Shown here: in pieces, positions 8,782 to 17,657 of the stretch
How the letters are laid out: each line of letters opens with the position of its first letter
How positions within the stretch are numbered: the stretch's first letter is position 1
From: an uncultured Bryobacterales bacterium
GTDB taxonomy: Bacteria; Acidobacteriota; Terriglobia; Bryobacterales; UBA6623
DNA length: 64,000 nucleotides
Direction of reading: 5' to 3'
NCBI GenBank assembly: GCA_951813605.1
Contig: OX638379.1
Coordinates: 5,716,062-5,780,061, forward strand
Program-made: the position numbers and the translations under genes
Notes under the pieces: generated by a model
Databases searched by the model: none
What the model saw: the letters and a program-made list of their open reading frames with translations, nothing else
What the model was told of the DNA's origin: nothing

Positions 8782-10485
8782 TCAAGCCTTGGAATGAACC
8801 GGCTTTCCGCCCACAAAGGTCCGCACAACCTCGATTTCCTTGATGCGATCCGGTTCAACTTCGTGCGGGTCTTCGGCCAGGACGACAAAGTCCGCCAGCT
8901 TGCCGGCCTCGATCGACCCCTTCTCGTTTTCCTCGAATGATGCGTGGGCGCCGTTGATCGTGCACACCCGCAACGCCTCGTCCACGCTGATGCGCTGGTT
9001 GGGGCCCCACTCACGGCCTTGGAAGTCTTTCCGCGTCACCATGCTCTGGATCGCCATCATCGGCTCGTAGGGTCCCGGGGTGTAGTCAGAAGCGCCGGCG
9101 ACGGGAATCCCGTAATCGAGGAACCAACGGTGGGCGAACATCGAGCGCATCTTTTCCTCGCCGTAGTCGACCCACTTGTTGCCGTGGTAGTGAACGTAGG
9201 TGTAGAACGGGGTCGGAATCACGCCGAGGTCTTTGATGCGCTGAAGCAAAGCCGGGTTGACCAGCGAGCAGTGCTCGATTCGATTGCGGGGGTCGCGACG
9301 CGGGGAGCGTTGCTGAATGCGCTGGTAGGCGTTGAGAACCATGTCGATTGTCACGTCGCCGTTGGCGTGAATGCCCACTTGGAAGCCGTGGCGATCTGCG
9401 TCTTCAACGGCCTCGTCGATCTCCTCTTGCGACATGGTCAGGATTCCGTAGTCGTCCGGGCGAGCCTCGAATGGAGTGCTCATTCGCATGGTGCGCTCCG
9501 ACGCTGAGCCGTCGGCCACGTACTTGACAGCCCCGATTCGCAGGCGGTCGTCGCCAAAACCGGTCGAGACGCCCGCTTGCTTGAGGCCGTGGAACAATCC
9601 GCTGCTGCCGTTGGGAAACAGATACATCCGGAAGCGAAGCTCTCCGGCGGCATAGGCGTATTGGTAGGCGATCAAGGCTTCGGTTCCGCCGCCGGTCTGG
9701 TGTACGGAGGTAATTCCGGCCGCCGTCATCAGCTCGGAGATCAGCCTGACCCCCGCCTGACGCTGCTCTCGAGTGCTGCCCGAGGGAATCAGCCTGCGCA
9801 GCGGGGCTCTCGCGTGCTCGGCGACGAGGCCTGCAAGCTCGCCGGCCTCGCGATAAAATCTGCCGCCGCGCGGGTCGGGAGTCTGCGCGGTGATTCCGGC
9901 CAGTTGGAACGCCCTGCTGTTGTAGACCGCCGTGTGCCCTCCGCGATGGCGAACCTCGATGGGATGGTTGGGGGCGATCTCGTCGAGGTCGCGGCGATTG
10001 ATCGGGCGGCCCTCATCGAGCTTAGTATCGTCGTACTTGAAGCCGACGACCCACTCGCCCAGCGGCGTCGCCTCCACGCGCTCGCGCAGGGCCGCTTGGA
10101 TCGCCCTGACGCTGCGCAGGTCGACATTCACTTGCAGTAGCTCATCGACGCCGGCCCCGGAGGGGTGCGAGTGGGCGTCGATGAAACCGGGCGTAACCGT
10201 CATCCCTTCGGCATCGATCTGCGTTGTACTGGGGCCCGCGAGCGGACGGATCTCGTCATTCCGGCCAACTGCTACGAATCGCGACCCCTTGACTGCCAAC
10301 GCTTCGGCGCGAGGCTGGGTCTCGTCGACCGTGAAGACGCGGGCGTTGTGCAGCGCCAGATCGGGCACGGCAGCAGCGCCGACCAAGGACTCGAGCGAGC
10401 TCCGTCCGCATCCCTCGCTGGCAACGGCGCCCGCCCATCCGGCTGCCAGGAGCAATTCCCTGCGCGTGTGGCCCAGCCTCGGCAT
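8782..10485 (-). CDS. YtcJ-type amidohydrolase, Tat-exported
   Basis: 567 residues from the ATG at 10485. This start places a twin-arginine motif at residues 7-9 (HTRRELLLAAGWAGAVAS) and gives the normal family length. PGFIDAHSHPSGAG near residue 105 carries the HxH metal ligands, NRIEHCSLV near 395 supplies a further His, and VAGASDYTPGPYEP near 470 the final Asp, all as in amidohydrolase_3/YtcJ proteins. The frame stays open for another 226 codons upstream, but that part encodes the tail of an unrelated hydrolase. It is the first gene of the amidohydrolase/symporter unit. The substrate is not evident. Confidence 0.88.
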   Translation of the reverse strand: MPRLGHTRRELLLAAGWAGAVASEGCGRSSLESLVGAAAVPDLALHNARVFTVDETQPRAEALAVKGSRFVAVGRNDEIRPLAGPSTTQIDAEGMTVTPGFIDAHSHPSGAGVDELLQVNVDLRSVRAIQAALRERVEATPLGEWVVGFKYDDTKLDEGRPINRRDLDEIAPNHPIEVRHRGGHTAVYNSRAFQLAGITAQTPDPRGGRFYREAGELAGLVAEHARAPLRRLIPSGSTREQRQAGVRLISELMTAAGITSVHQTGGGTEALIAYQYAYAAGELRFRMYLFPNGSSGLFHGLKQAGVSTGFGDDRLRIGAVKYVADGSASERTMRMSTPFEARPDDYGILTMSQEEIDEAVEDADRHGFQVGIHANGDVTIDMVLNAYQRIQQRSPRRDPRNRIEHCSLVNPALLQRIKDLGVIPTPFYTYVHYHGNKWVDYGEEKMRSMFAHRWFLDYGIPVAGASDYTPGPYEPMMAIQSMVTRKDFQGREWGPNQRISVDEALRVCTINGAHASFEENEKGSIEAGKLADFVVLAEDPHEVEPDRIKEIEVVRTFVGGKPVHSKA

Positions 10486-10559
10486 CTTTTCGACGGCTCG
10501 ATTGTATCTCCTGCGCGGCATTCCGGCACAAGTGCGAACCGGGGCGGATGCGTCCGAGC

Positions 10560-11030
10560 ACCAGATCTGTTCCTGGCTCATCTCCAATGCCCAGGATTCG
10601 TTAAAGAAGCCTTCCAAGGCCGGCAACTTTCTGCTATCGGCTTCCGCAGCAACCTCTCCTGCAGCGAAGTCGCCAATCGGGCCTTCAATACTCATCTGCG
10701 CCGTTGACCGGCTCCCATGGATTCGCCGCCCTGGAAGGATCGCGTTGACGACGGCATAGCAGTCCGGCGATTCAGGATTGGGGTGGATGAGCGCCGGTGC
10801 ATGAAATGTTGCCGGGAATGTCTTGGAGCCGAATCTGATCGAGCCCCTCGTCCGCTGAACTGCAAGCCTTTCCATCGTCGTTAGGACCCCTGCGAGGAAG
10901 CGCTTCGAGCCCGGATCGCCACAGAGCACGAGGTCATAGCTCTGGACGTCCTGTTCCGTCACATCCCGGCCGTCTTCCACCGGTAGCGATCCGCGCTCGT
11001 TCGGCAACCGGCGTTTCTGTAGCGCTCTAA
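10560..11030 (-). pseudogene. C-terminal remnant of a large alpha/beta hydrolase (prolyl-oligopeptidase-like)
   Basis: In the same frame as the downstream amidohydrolase, this stretch encodes the tail of a Planctomycetes/Acidobacteria-type hydrolase: VTEQDVQSYDLVLCGDPGSK, FGSKTFPATFHAPALIHPNP, then YAVVN and GDFAAGEVA..EGFFNESW. These match the conserved (L.GDPxSN / ALIYPNPLNPxRYVVLNSG / DxAVL..GFFDEQW) blocks I associate with that family. The catalytic N-terminal part is gone, cut near 11030, where a serine-recombinase fragment begins on the other strand. That it reads into the YtcJ gene without a stop is likely chance. Confidence 0.6.
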
Positions 11031-11290
11031 GCTGGGCGGCCGGCCGATCGTCAACCCCGACGAAGCGGCTCAGGTGCAGGCGATCTACAAGCTCTATCTC
11101 GAACACCAGGCAGCGATCGCGGTCGTCCAGGAACTCGACCGCCAGGAATAGGCCTCCAAGCACGGGATCACCAACAAGGGCCGCGGGTTTGGGGCAGGCC
11201 CTTCGCCAACAACGTACTGCACCGGCTCCTCACGAACGTGCTCTAGGTCGGGAAAGTGCGGTACGAGGGCGAGCAGGACAAGCCGGCGAA
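11031..11290 (+). pseudogene. Large serine recombinase remnant
   Basis: The plus strand reads LGGRPIVNPDEAAQVQAIYK, then LYLEHQAAIAVVQELDRQE and a TAG stop. A shifted frame then gives PFANNVLHRLLTNVL, a second TAG, and VGKVRYEGEQDK. Together this is the (NPxEAxxVrxIFxLYLexxS...LxxLLTNxxYxGKVRYxGE) core of recombinase domains in large serine integrases and resolvases. Two stops and at least one frameshift make it dead. It probably marks the mobile element that truncated the neighbouring hydrolase. Confidence 0.7.
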
Positions 11291-11969
11291 CGGCGCCGTG
11301 ACGGTTACGAGGCGAGCGTTGCTCTCGACATTTTCCGCGTCAAGCCGGGCGCGGTCACGCCGGATTGCGAGGATGCGGTAAACGGCGGGGCGTTTGAGGG
11401 CGAGCGTCTATTCCAACTGGTCCAGCCGGGCGATTACCTGTTCGGCCGCCAGATCGTTGGTCACCGCCTCGATCTTGCCGGCGAGGCGTACGGTCTGCCC
11501 CGAGGTCCAGCGGGCGGCGCCAACCGGTTCCGCGTCGGACTCAGGCGTCGTGGCGGGTGGGGGACAGGCCGGGTCAGAAGCGACTGGGCGAGCATCCACA
11601 AGCCTCGGACGCGCAACCCCCGGCAAGGACCGGCAGTCTACTTCGGACGACCGGGGGCGACCCTGTCCTGCATCACCTGACTTCTCTATACGACGTTGGA
11701 TCGTAGCCGGCGGTCTGTTCAATCCGGTTTCAGCATGGCCGCATTGACCGAGTTTGGCAAACGGTGAAGCGCCCCCAGTTCCCTTGGACTCGCATTTGCG
11801 GAGCATGGGATGCGCAAGGTGGCCCAGAGGGACGCAGCACCGGTCGAATGCCGCGCGGTTTTCACCACGGGCTGCCAGAACGAAGGACTTTCACCGCGGC
11901 CTGCCGGGATTTGCCGATAGCGGCCGCAATCTGTTCGGGCCGGTGCAGTCATGGCACTGCCCTATCAAC
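11291..11969. other. Gene-free stretch before the prenyltransferase operon
   Basis: About 680 bp with frames on both strands but no motif I recognise. It continues the recombinase debris and ends at the promoter of the next operon. Confidence 0.4.
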
Positions 11970-12017
11970 TACTTTCTTAAGTAAAGTACTTGACATTGTC
12001 GTGAAAAAATCTACAAT
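11970..12017 (+). promoter_or_regulatory. Near-consensus promoter with overlapping inverted repeat
   Basis: TTGACA at 11990-11995 and TACAAT at 12012-12017 are separated by 16 bp, a strong sigma-70-type promoter. Directly upstream, TACTTT-N7-AAAGTA (11970-11988) is an inverted repeat, followed by AAGTACTT, a palindrome that overlaps the first bases of the -35. Transcription should start about 12023-12025, only a few bases before the ATG at 12027, so the mRNA may be leaderless. The winged-helix regulator of the same operon is the natural candidate to bind the repeat (inference). Confidence 0.7.
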
Positions 12018-12026
12018 TAGATTGCG

Positions 12027-12644
12027 ATGCACGCCCAATCGAAATTGAAATCCGCAAAAAACTTCGATCCGACGCCGATCGGCTCAGGCGCCGCCGAGAA
12101 CCTGCGTTACATCCGCGACACCATCGAGGCCACTCACACGTTCACGACCGTACCGGGTAAAGGCTGCATTGCCATGGGCATCGCGGCCTTGGCCGCTGCT
12201 GCTCTCGAGTGGATTCCGGCGTTTGCGCCTCATTGGTTCCCGATCTGGCTGACGGCGGCCGTCGTCTCCTGCGCAGTGGCTGTCTTCTCCATGGAAGCCA
12301 AGGCGCGATTGCAGGGATTGAGCCTGCGCCGGTCGGTCGTATTGCGATGCTTCCTGACGCTCGCGCCGGCCTTCGTCGCGGGCGGTGTTCTGACGGCGGC
12401 GCTGATCGATAGCGTGGGTCGAGACGTCATCGCCGGAATCTGGTTGCTGATGTATGGCGTCGGCATTGCGGCATGCGGCACATTCTCGATACCGGTCGTG
12501 CTGATCGCGGGTTTTGCATTCATGGGATTCGGCTCCGTCACGCTCGCGGTGCCCGCGGCTTGGGCGCCGGGCATGTTGGCGCTCGGCTTCGGCGGCATTC
12601 ACCTTGTGCTCGGCGCACTCGTCACGAGGGATCACGGTGGCTAG
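12027..12644 (+). CDS. Multi-pass membrane protein of the family paired with winged-helix regulators
   Basis: 205 residues. A soluble start with ENLRYIRDTIEATHTFTTVP leads into about five or six hydrophobic segments (around residues 48-66, 70-90, 106-128, 132-150, 152-175, 180-200). The IRDTIEA..FTTVPGKGCIAMG sequence resembles a family of uncharacterised acidobacterial and gemmatimonadotal membrane proteins commonly followed by a winged-helix regulator, as here (recalled, not searched). The function is unknown; it could be a sensor or an anti-regulator for the next gene. Its last 8 bp overlap the regulator's GTG start. The start lies just after a strong promoter. Confidence 0.75.
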   Translation: MHAQSKLKSAKNFDPTPIGSGAAENLRYIRDTIEATHTFTTVPGKGCIAMGIAALAAAALEWIPAFAPHWFPIWLTAAVVSCAVAVFSMEAKARLQGLSLRRSVVLRCFLTLAPAFVAGGVLTAALIDSVGRDVIAGIWLLMYGVGIAACGTFSIPVVLIAGFAFMGFGSVTLAVPAAWAPGMLALGFGGIHLVLGALVTRDHGG

Positions 12645-13029
12645 AGGGGGGACAAGACGTCAGCGGACCACCTCGGCGGAGGCGCCAGCGAAGCGGCGGC
12701 TGCGGGCAGTTGCCGGATATGTCTCCGAGTCAGAGTCGGGCGATAGCGGTCGTCTGATCCACGAGCGCATCCGGCTCGGCATCATGAGCGCGCTAAGCGT
12801 CAGCCACAGCATGAGCTTCGCCGAGCTCAAGCAGCTGCTCAAGACCACTGACGGCAACCTCAGCAAGCATGCGCGCAAGCTCGAGGATGCGGGGTACCTG
12901 TCGTGCAGGAAAAAATTCACCCAACGCGTGCCGAAGACCGAATACAGTCTGACGGTCAAAGGCAAGCGCGTATTCGCCAGGTACCTGGCACACATGGAAG
13001 CATTGATTCAAGCAACTAGGGGCGAATAG
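12637..13029 (+). CDS. Winged-helix transcriptional regulator (HTH_34/MarR-like)
   Basis: 130 residues from a GTG at 12637, preceded by GAGGGA at a good distance. An upstream in-frame extension lies inside the previous gene and lacks such a site. The HTH core is at about residues 44-100: RLGIMSALSVSHSMSFAELK, LLKTTDGNLSKHARKLEDAG with the recognition helix, then a wing with KTEYSLTVKGKRVF. The basic first 25 residues may add DNA contacts. It probably autoregulates the operon through the inverted repeat at 11970-11988. It is translationally coupled to the membrane protein. Confidence 0.85.
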   Translation: MARGGTRRQRTTSAEAPAKRRLRAVAGYVSESESGDSGRLIHERIRLGIMSALSVSHSMSFAELKQLLKTTDGNLSKHARKLEDAGYLSCRKKFTQRVPKTEYSLTVKGKRVFARYLAHMEALIQATRGE

Positions 13030-13084
13030 CTGTCTCTTGGGCTGGGGATCTGCGACACCGGGTAGGTTACCGAGGACCAGAGAA

Positions 13085-13831
13085 ATGCATGTGGCAATCA
13101 TCATGGACGGCAACGGCCGCTGGGCCGAGCGGCGCGGCCTGAGACGGACGGCAGGCCACGAGGCGGGCGCGCGGGCGGTGCGGCGTGTCGCCGAAGCCGC
13201 AGTCCGTTCCGAGGTCGACGTGCTGACGCTGTATGCGTTTTCCTCCGACAACTGGTCCCGACCGGCAGAGGAAGTCGACACTCTGATGTGGCTATTGAAG
13301 CGGTATTTGCAGAACGAGGTCGCACGCTGCATCGATACCGGCGTGCGCGTCAACGTGATCGGTCAACGGGATCGACTGAGCAGCGACCTGGTCCAAAGCA
13401 TCGAAGACGCGGAGCGAGTCACCGCCCATGGCGAGCGGTTGACGCTGCAACTCGCTATCGACTACTCGGCACGAGAGGCGATCGTGCGCGCCGCGAGCTC
13501 GTCCATGCTCGATAGAGGCTGCAGCGGGAACCTCGGCGACACCGCCCGTACTGTGATCGAAGGCTTCGCGGAACGGATCGCCCGCGCCATGCACTCGCAA
13601 ATCCGTGGGTCAAGCGTGGATCTTTTGATCCGAACGGGCGGCGAACGCCGGCTCAGTGATTTCCTGTTGTGGGAATGCGCCTATGCGGAGCTGGTCTTCG
13701 TCGACGACTGCTGGCCGGACTTCGAGGAATCGGCATTCTATGCGGCACTCGAGGAGTTCGATCGGCGGGAGCGCCGCTTTGGAGGTCTGCCCGACAAGGG
13801 TCAGGCCCGGCTCGTTGGAGACGCCCGATGA
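13085..13831 (+). CDS. uppS: cis-Prenyltransferase, UppS (undecaprenyl diphosphate synthase) family
   Basis: 248 residues from the ATG at 13085, which puts the catalytic motif at the very N-terminus as usual (MHVAIIMDGNGRWA, Asp8). Other family motifs are LTLYAFSSDNWSRP, which binds the allylic substrate, and RTGGERRLSDFLLWECAYAE near the C-terminus, followed by the W-PDF element. All catalytic residues seem intact, so it should condense isopentenyl diphosphate onto an allylic diphosphate in Z configuration. The operon context (regulator, membrane protein, radical SAM enzyme overlapping by 4 nt) is unlike the usual rseP/cdsA housekeeping neighbourhood. I suspect a second, specialised copy; the chain length made is unknown. 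Confidence 0.9.
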   Translation: MHVAIIMDGNGRWAERRGLRRTAGHEAGARAVRRVAEAAVRSEVDVLTLYAFSSDNWSRPAEEVDTLMWLLKRYLQNEVARCIDTGVRVNVIGQRDRLSSDLVQSIEDAERVTAHGERLTLQLAIDYSAREAIVRAASSSMLDRGCSGNLGDTARTVIEGFAERIARAMHSQIRGSSVDLLIRTGGERRLSDFLLWECAYAELVFVDDCWPDFEESAFYAALEEFDRRERRFGGLPDKGQARLVGDAR

Positions 13832-15360
13832 ATCTTCGTCGTCACAACCGATTGCAAAGGCCGCCTTGGCTGCCCAGCGAAATGGCGGTTGCGCCGCAAC
13901 TCGATCCGAGCGCGGTCCCGGGACCGATGCGCCGGCGCTATGCGTTGCTGATCAATCCGTTCTACCGCAAAGATCCAAACGCGAGCTTTGGCAAACACGT
14001 GCTGACGCCGACTCTGGCGCTTACAGCAACTGCGGCAGCCACGCCCGAGCATTGGGAGCTCCGCTACTGGGACGAGAATCTGCTGCAGGGCCCGCCGCCG
14101 CTTGAGCCGTTCCCGGAGGTCGTAGGCATCACGGTTCATCTGACTTTCGCGGACCGGGCTTATGAGCTCGCGCGTTGGTACCGCCGATGGGGCGCAAAGG
14201 TCGTGCTCGGCGGCCTGCATGTGCTGACCGCTCCCGCGGAAGCGGCCGAGCACGCCGACGCGATCGCGATCGGAGAAGGCGTGCAGCTGTGGCCACGAAT
14301 CCTGGGAGACGTCGATGCTGGCAAGCTCGAGCCCGTCTATCGCGGCGACTACCGCAAGCCCTACCGCGATGACCCGATGCCGAGACGCGATTTGCTGCCG
14401 CGCGACGGATTCCTCACTACGTCCAGCGTGATCGCCACTCGCGGCTGTCACAACCGCTGCGGCTTCTGCTATCTGTCCACGGCAGACCTGCACATGCCGT
14501 ATCGACTGCGCGATGTCGAGCAAGTCGTTGCCGAGATTAGGGAGGACGGCCAACCATATGCGGTCTTCATCGACAACAATCTCGGCTCGAAACCGGAGTA
14601 CCTGCGCACTTTGTGCCAGGCGCTCCGACCGCTCGACATCATCTGGAGCGCGGCGCTGACGATCGACGTTACCGACGACCCAACGCTAGTGCGCGACATG
14701 GCGCTGGCCGGCTGCACCGGCGTGTTCGTCGGCTTCGAGTCATTGAACCTCGATAACCTCGCGGACGCGGGTAAGCGCACACCCGTGCCGGAAGACTATG
14801 CGCGGCGCGTGCAGATTCTGCACGACCACGGGATCCAGGTAAACGGCAGCTTCGTCCTCGGCTTCGATCACGACGGCCCCGACGTTTTCGAAAAGACGGT
14901 CGAGTGGATCGAGGCCAATCGGCTCGAATGCGCGACGTTGCATCTGCTCACGCCGTATCCGGAAACGCCGTTGTTCAGGCAACTCGAAGAGCAACACCGG
15001 ATCGTGCATCGCGACTGGCGGCTCTACGACACGGCGCACGTCGTATTCGAGCCTGCGCTCATGACGGCGGAGGAGCTTCATGCCGGGTACCAATGGTGCT
15101 ACCGGCGCTTGTTCTCCCAGCGATCGATCTGGCGCCGGCGCCCGAGGGACTGGCGTGCGGCTGTCCCGTATTTCGCGATGTCGTATCTATACAAGCGATC
15201 GAACCGCATTTGGCATCTGCTGATTCGCTATCGCCTGACCGCGCACATGTGGCGGCCTCTGATCGAGCTGAGCCGGCGGCGTCACTTGAAGTTTCGCCGC
15301 CGGTTGGCAGGTCGCGCGGTCACGGGGCAGCCGGGAACCGTCGTCAGTGCCGGAGTCTAG
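13828..15360 (+). CDS. B12-binding-domain radical SAM protein
   Basis: 510 residues; the ATG overlaps the uppS stop by 4 nt (ATGA). Residues about 35-175 look like a cobalamin-binding Rossmann domain (YALLINPFYRK start, later VVLGGLHVLTAPAEAAEHAD and a GEG motif). The radical SAM cluster motif is RGCHNRCGFC near residue 208, with three cysteines in CX3CX2C spacing. A TIM-barrel region with VFVGFESLNLDNLADAGK and GSFVLGFDHDGPDVFEKTVE follows, then a C-terminal domain like those of DUF4070 proteins. Relatives methylate or rearrange lipids such as hopanoids and prenyl chains. Next to a cis-prenyltransferase, an isoprenoid or polyprenyl lipid substrate is the best guess. Confidence 0.88.
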   Translation: MNLRRHNRLQRPPWLPSEMAVAPQLDPSAVPGPMRRRYALLINPFYRKDPNASFGKHVLTPTLALTATAAATPEHWELRYWDENLLQGPPPLEPFPEVVGITVHLTFADRAYELARWYRRWGAKVVLGGLHVLTAPAEAAEHADAIAIGEGVQLWPRILGDVDAGKLEPVYRGDYRKPYRDDPMPRRDLLPRDGFLTTSSVIATRGCHNRCGFCYLSTADLHMPYRLRDVEQVVAEIREDGQPYAVFIDNNLGSKPEYLRTLCQALRPLDIIWSAALTIDVTDDPTLVRDMALAGCTGVFVGFESLNLDNLADAGKRTPVPEDYARRVQILHDHGIQVNGSFVLGFDHDGPDVFEKTVEWIEANRLECATLHLLTPYPETPLFRQLEEQHRIVHRDWRLYDTAHVVFEPALMTAEELHAGYQWCYRRLFSQRSIWRRRPRDWRAAVPYFAMSYLYKRSNRIWHLLIRYRLTAHMWRPLIELSRRRHLKFRRRLAGRAVTGQPGTVVSAGV

Positions 15361-15603
15361 GGAAGGTCTGAACAATCGTTGCCGTGCCCGAGAGTGGGCT
15401 GGCCGGCGCGCTTTGCGGGAGACTCTCGCTGGTTTTTCGTTATTCTTCGCTTCCGCGAGGCCCGGAACGGGCTTGCAGGGCGGCGAAAGCCTTGTTTCGG
15501 TCCGTTCTGGACGGATGTCTCCCGCCTCGGGCGGTCGCGTGGCGGCCGGCGACCAACAAGCTCGTGCACCCAACAGCAGGACGATCCGCCGGCCGTTCTT
15601 TGG

Positions 15604-15760
15604 AGTTGACCCGGTTTCGTGGACACCCTCTTTCTTGGGAGCAAGGAGTCAACGATGCCACGCACGAGGTCGCCGTGCCCGCCGGACTTCCGGCGGCAGA
15701 TGGCCTAGCTGGTGAAGGCGGGGCGTATGCCCGAGGAGCTGGCCTGAAGCAGAATACGAG
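15604..15760 (+). pseudogene. IS3-family orfA remnant with left end
   Basis: TTGACCCGGTTTCGTGGACA near 15605 resembles the terminal repeat of IS3-group elements. It is followed at 15654 by a frame reading MPRTRSPCPPDFRRQMA, then TAG, LVKAGRMPEELA and TGA. This is the start of an IS3 OrfA transposase (typically PRTRRPYPPEFRRQMVELVR...PEELA) with two stops. The remainder of the element is absent, and an ABC transporter gene begins soon after. Confidence 0.55.
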
Positions 15761-15822
15761 CTGATGCGGAACAGTAGTTCATTTCATCGGCCGCGGGCAC
15801 CGCACACCAACTCCAGGCAGCT

Positions 15823-17517
15823 ATGGCACTACACATTCGCGCCGTATCCAAGACCTATTCCAAGGGCGTGCAGGCGCTGAAGGACGCGAACCTCGCGATT
15901 CCGGCGGGAATCTGCGGCCTGCTCGGCGCTAACAGTGCCGGCAAGTCGACGCTGATGCGCGTCCTGGTCACGCTGCTAGAACCGGATGAAGGCAGCATCC
16001 GCCTTGGCGACACCGACGCGCCGAGCCAGGAGGACGAGGTGCGCAACACGCTCGGGTACCTGCCGCAGGAGTTCGGCGCCTATCCGAAGGTGAGTGCGGA
16101 CAACCTGCTCGATATGCCGTGTCTCGACGTGGGTTTTTCGCGGTCCTGGTTGTAGTCGCGCTTACCTGCTTGCAAGAGCAAACTACATCCACGACGGGCG
16201 TGACAGCAATTGCTTCCTCGATGCGCCATTAGCCATCGCGACCGTCACTGTTTCTGGCAGCCTTATATGGGTACTGGGCGCCACGGCCGTCGCCGGCGAC
16301 GCGGCGGCGCGGGAGGTGCAGACGCGGATGCATGCCCTCCCCTGCACCGCCCCCGTTAGCAAGGCCGACAACTTGGGGGGCGATTCCTCGCTGCCTTCCT
16401 CCTCAATGCGTTGATCCTGCTTGCCGTGCCGGCGGGCATACTGTTCGCCATGCGCTTGCCAGGCGTGGGGGCCGAGGTTTTTGATCCATTCCGACCGGCG
16501 GCCGAGCTCAGTGCTTACGTCGTCATTGCGTTGCCGAACGCCTTCGTCGCCACGGCGATCCAGTTCTCGTTCGCGGCACGCAGCCGTGACGCCATTGCGA
16601 GCTAGCTCGGCGGCGTAATCCTCTTCGCCGCCGCCCAGGCCGTTGCGTGGTTCGAGGCCGCCTCAGGGCTGCGGGAGCTAGCGAAGCAGGTGGATCCAAT
16701 TGGCGTCATGACCATCGTGAGCGAGCTGTCGATCGCATGGATGCCGATCGAGAAGATTTCGCTCCCGGTCGGACTGGAAAACTCGCTGCTCTCGAACCGC
16801 CTCCGATGGGTCGGCATCGGTCTGGGCATGCTCGCATTCACTCACCTCCGCTTTCGCTTCGGCCACCCTACAGCGAGCACGTGGTCGAGTCGCATCACGC
16901 GACGACGAGATGCGGACTCCCCGACGCCTGCGGTTACCGGCATCGCGGGGAGCACCCCGATCTCCCGTCCGCACGTCCCCAGGACGTGCGGCTTAACAAC
17001 CCATGAGCTCCAGACGCTCGCCGTCGTGTGGAATTCCTTCCGGACGATCGGGAAGAGCCGGGGCGGGCTCGTCCTCCTAGCATCCATCGCGATGCTCTTG
17101 GTTCTGTCCCTGCCCGAGCTTATGGAGCGCAGGGGCGTTCCGCTGCTACCCAGAATCGAGCATTTTCAAACGTTCTTGACGCCTCCCTCGGCTAGCCCGC
17201 GGAATCTCGCCTGGATGGTTGTCCCGCTGCTCACCGTCCGCTGCGCCGCCGAGCTGGCCTGGGGGGAGCCGGAAGCCGGCCTGAGCGAGATTGCCGACGC
17301 GGCGCCGGTGCCGGAATGGGTCCTCTTCCTAGGCAAATCCCTGGGAGGCAGTCTCGCACTCGTCAAGTGGCTGGCGCTCTTGATGACGGCTGGGATTCTC
17401 GTTCAGGTGTGCATGAGTTCTTGCAATTTCGAGGTCTGGCTTTACCTGAAAATCCTCTTCGGGCTTCAGCTCACGACCACCTCCTCTTCGCCTTGCTCGC
17501 CGCGGTGGTGCACGTAG
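15823..17517 (+). pseudogene. ABC exporter remnant: truncated ATPase joined to a frameshifted permease
   Basis: 15823-16120 encodes the first ~95 residues of an ABC ATPase: MALHIRAVSKTYSKGVQALK, Walker A GANSAGKST (normally GPNGAGKST) and a Q-loop region LGYLPQEFG. It then breaks off before the signature motif and Walker B. From about 16170 the sequence is an ABC-2 type permease (VAGDAAAREVQTRMHALPCT, a Gly-rich LGGRFLAAFL read across a frameshift near 16385, LPNAFVATAIQFSFAARSR). A TAG stop lies at 16603-16605, and hydrophobic permease-like sequence continues to 17517. A deletion removed the ATPase C-terminus and the permease N-terminus, so the system cannot work. Confidence 0.75.
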
Positions 17518-17657
17518 TGGTGAATTAGAAACACGTCAACCATCTGCCCGCGCTCATCGCCTAAAGGTTCATAGCCTTCGCTTCCGCGCTCGGGATCGAG
17601 CATAGCCTCCTCGTCTATGGATGCGATCCGGGGTGGTCATACACGGACATGCGGGGC

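Noticed and set aside
8782..11163. A single 793-residue fusion of hydrolase tail and amidohydrolase
   Set aside because: The amidohydrolase has its own ATG and Tat signal at 10485 and normal family length from there; the upstream part is a truncated, unrelated enzyme.
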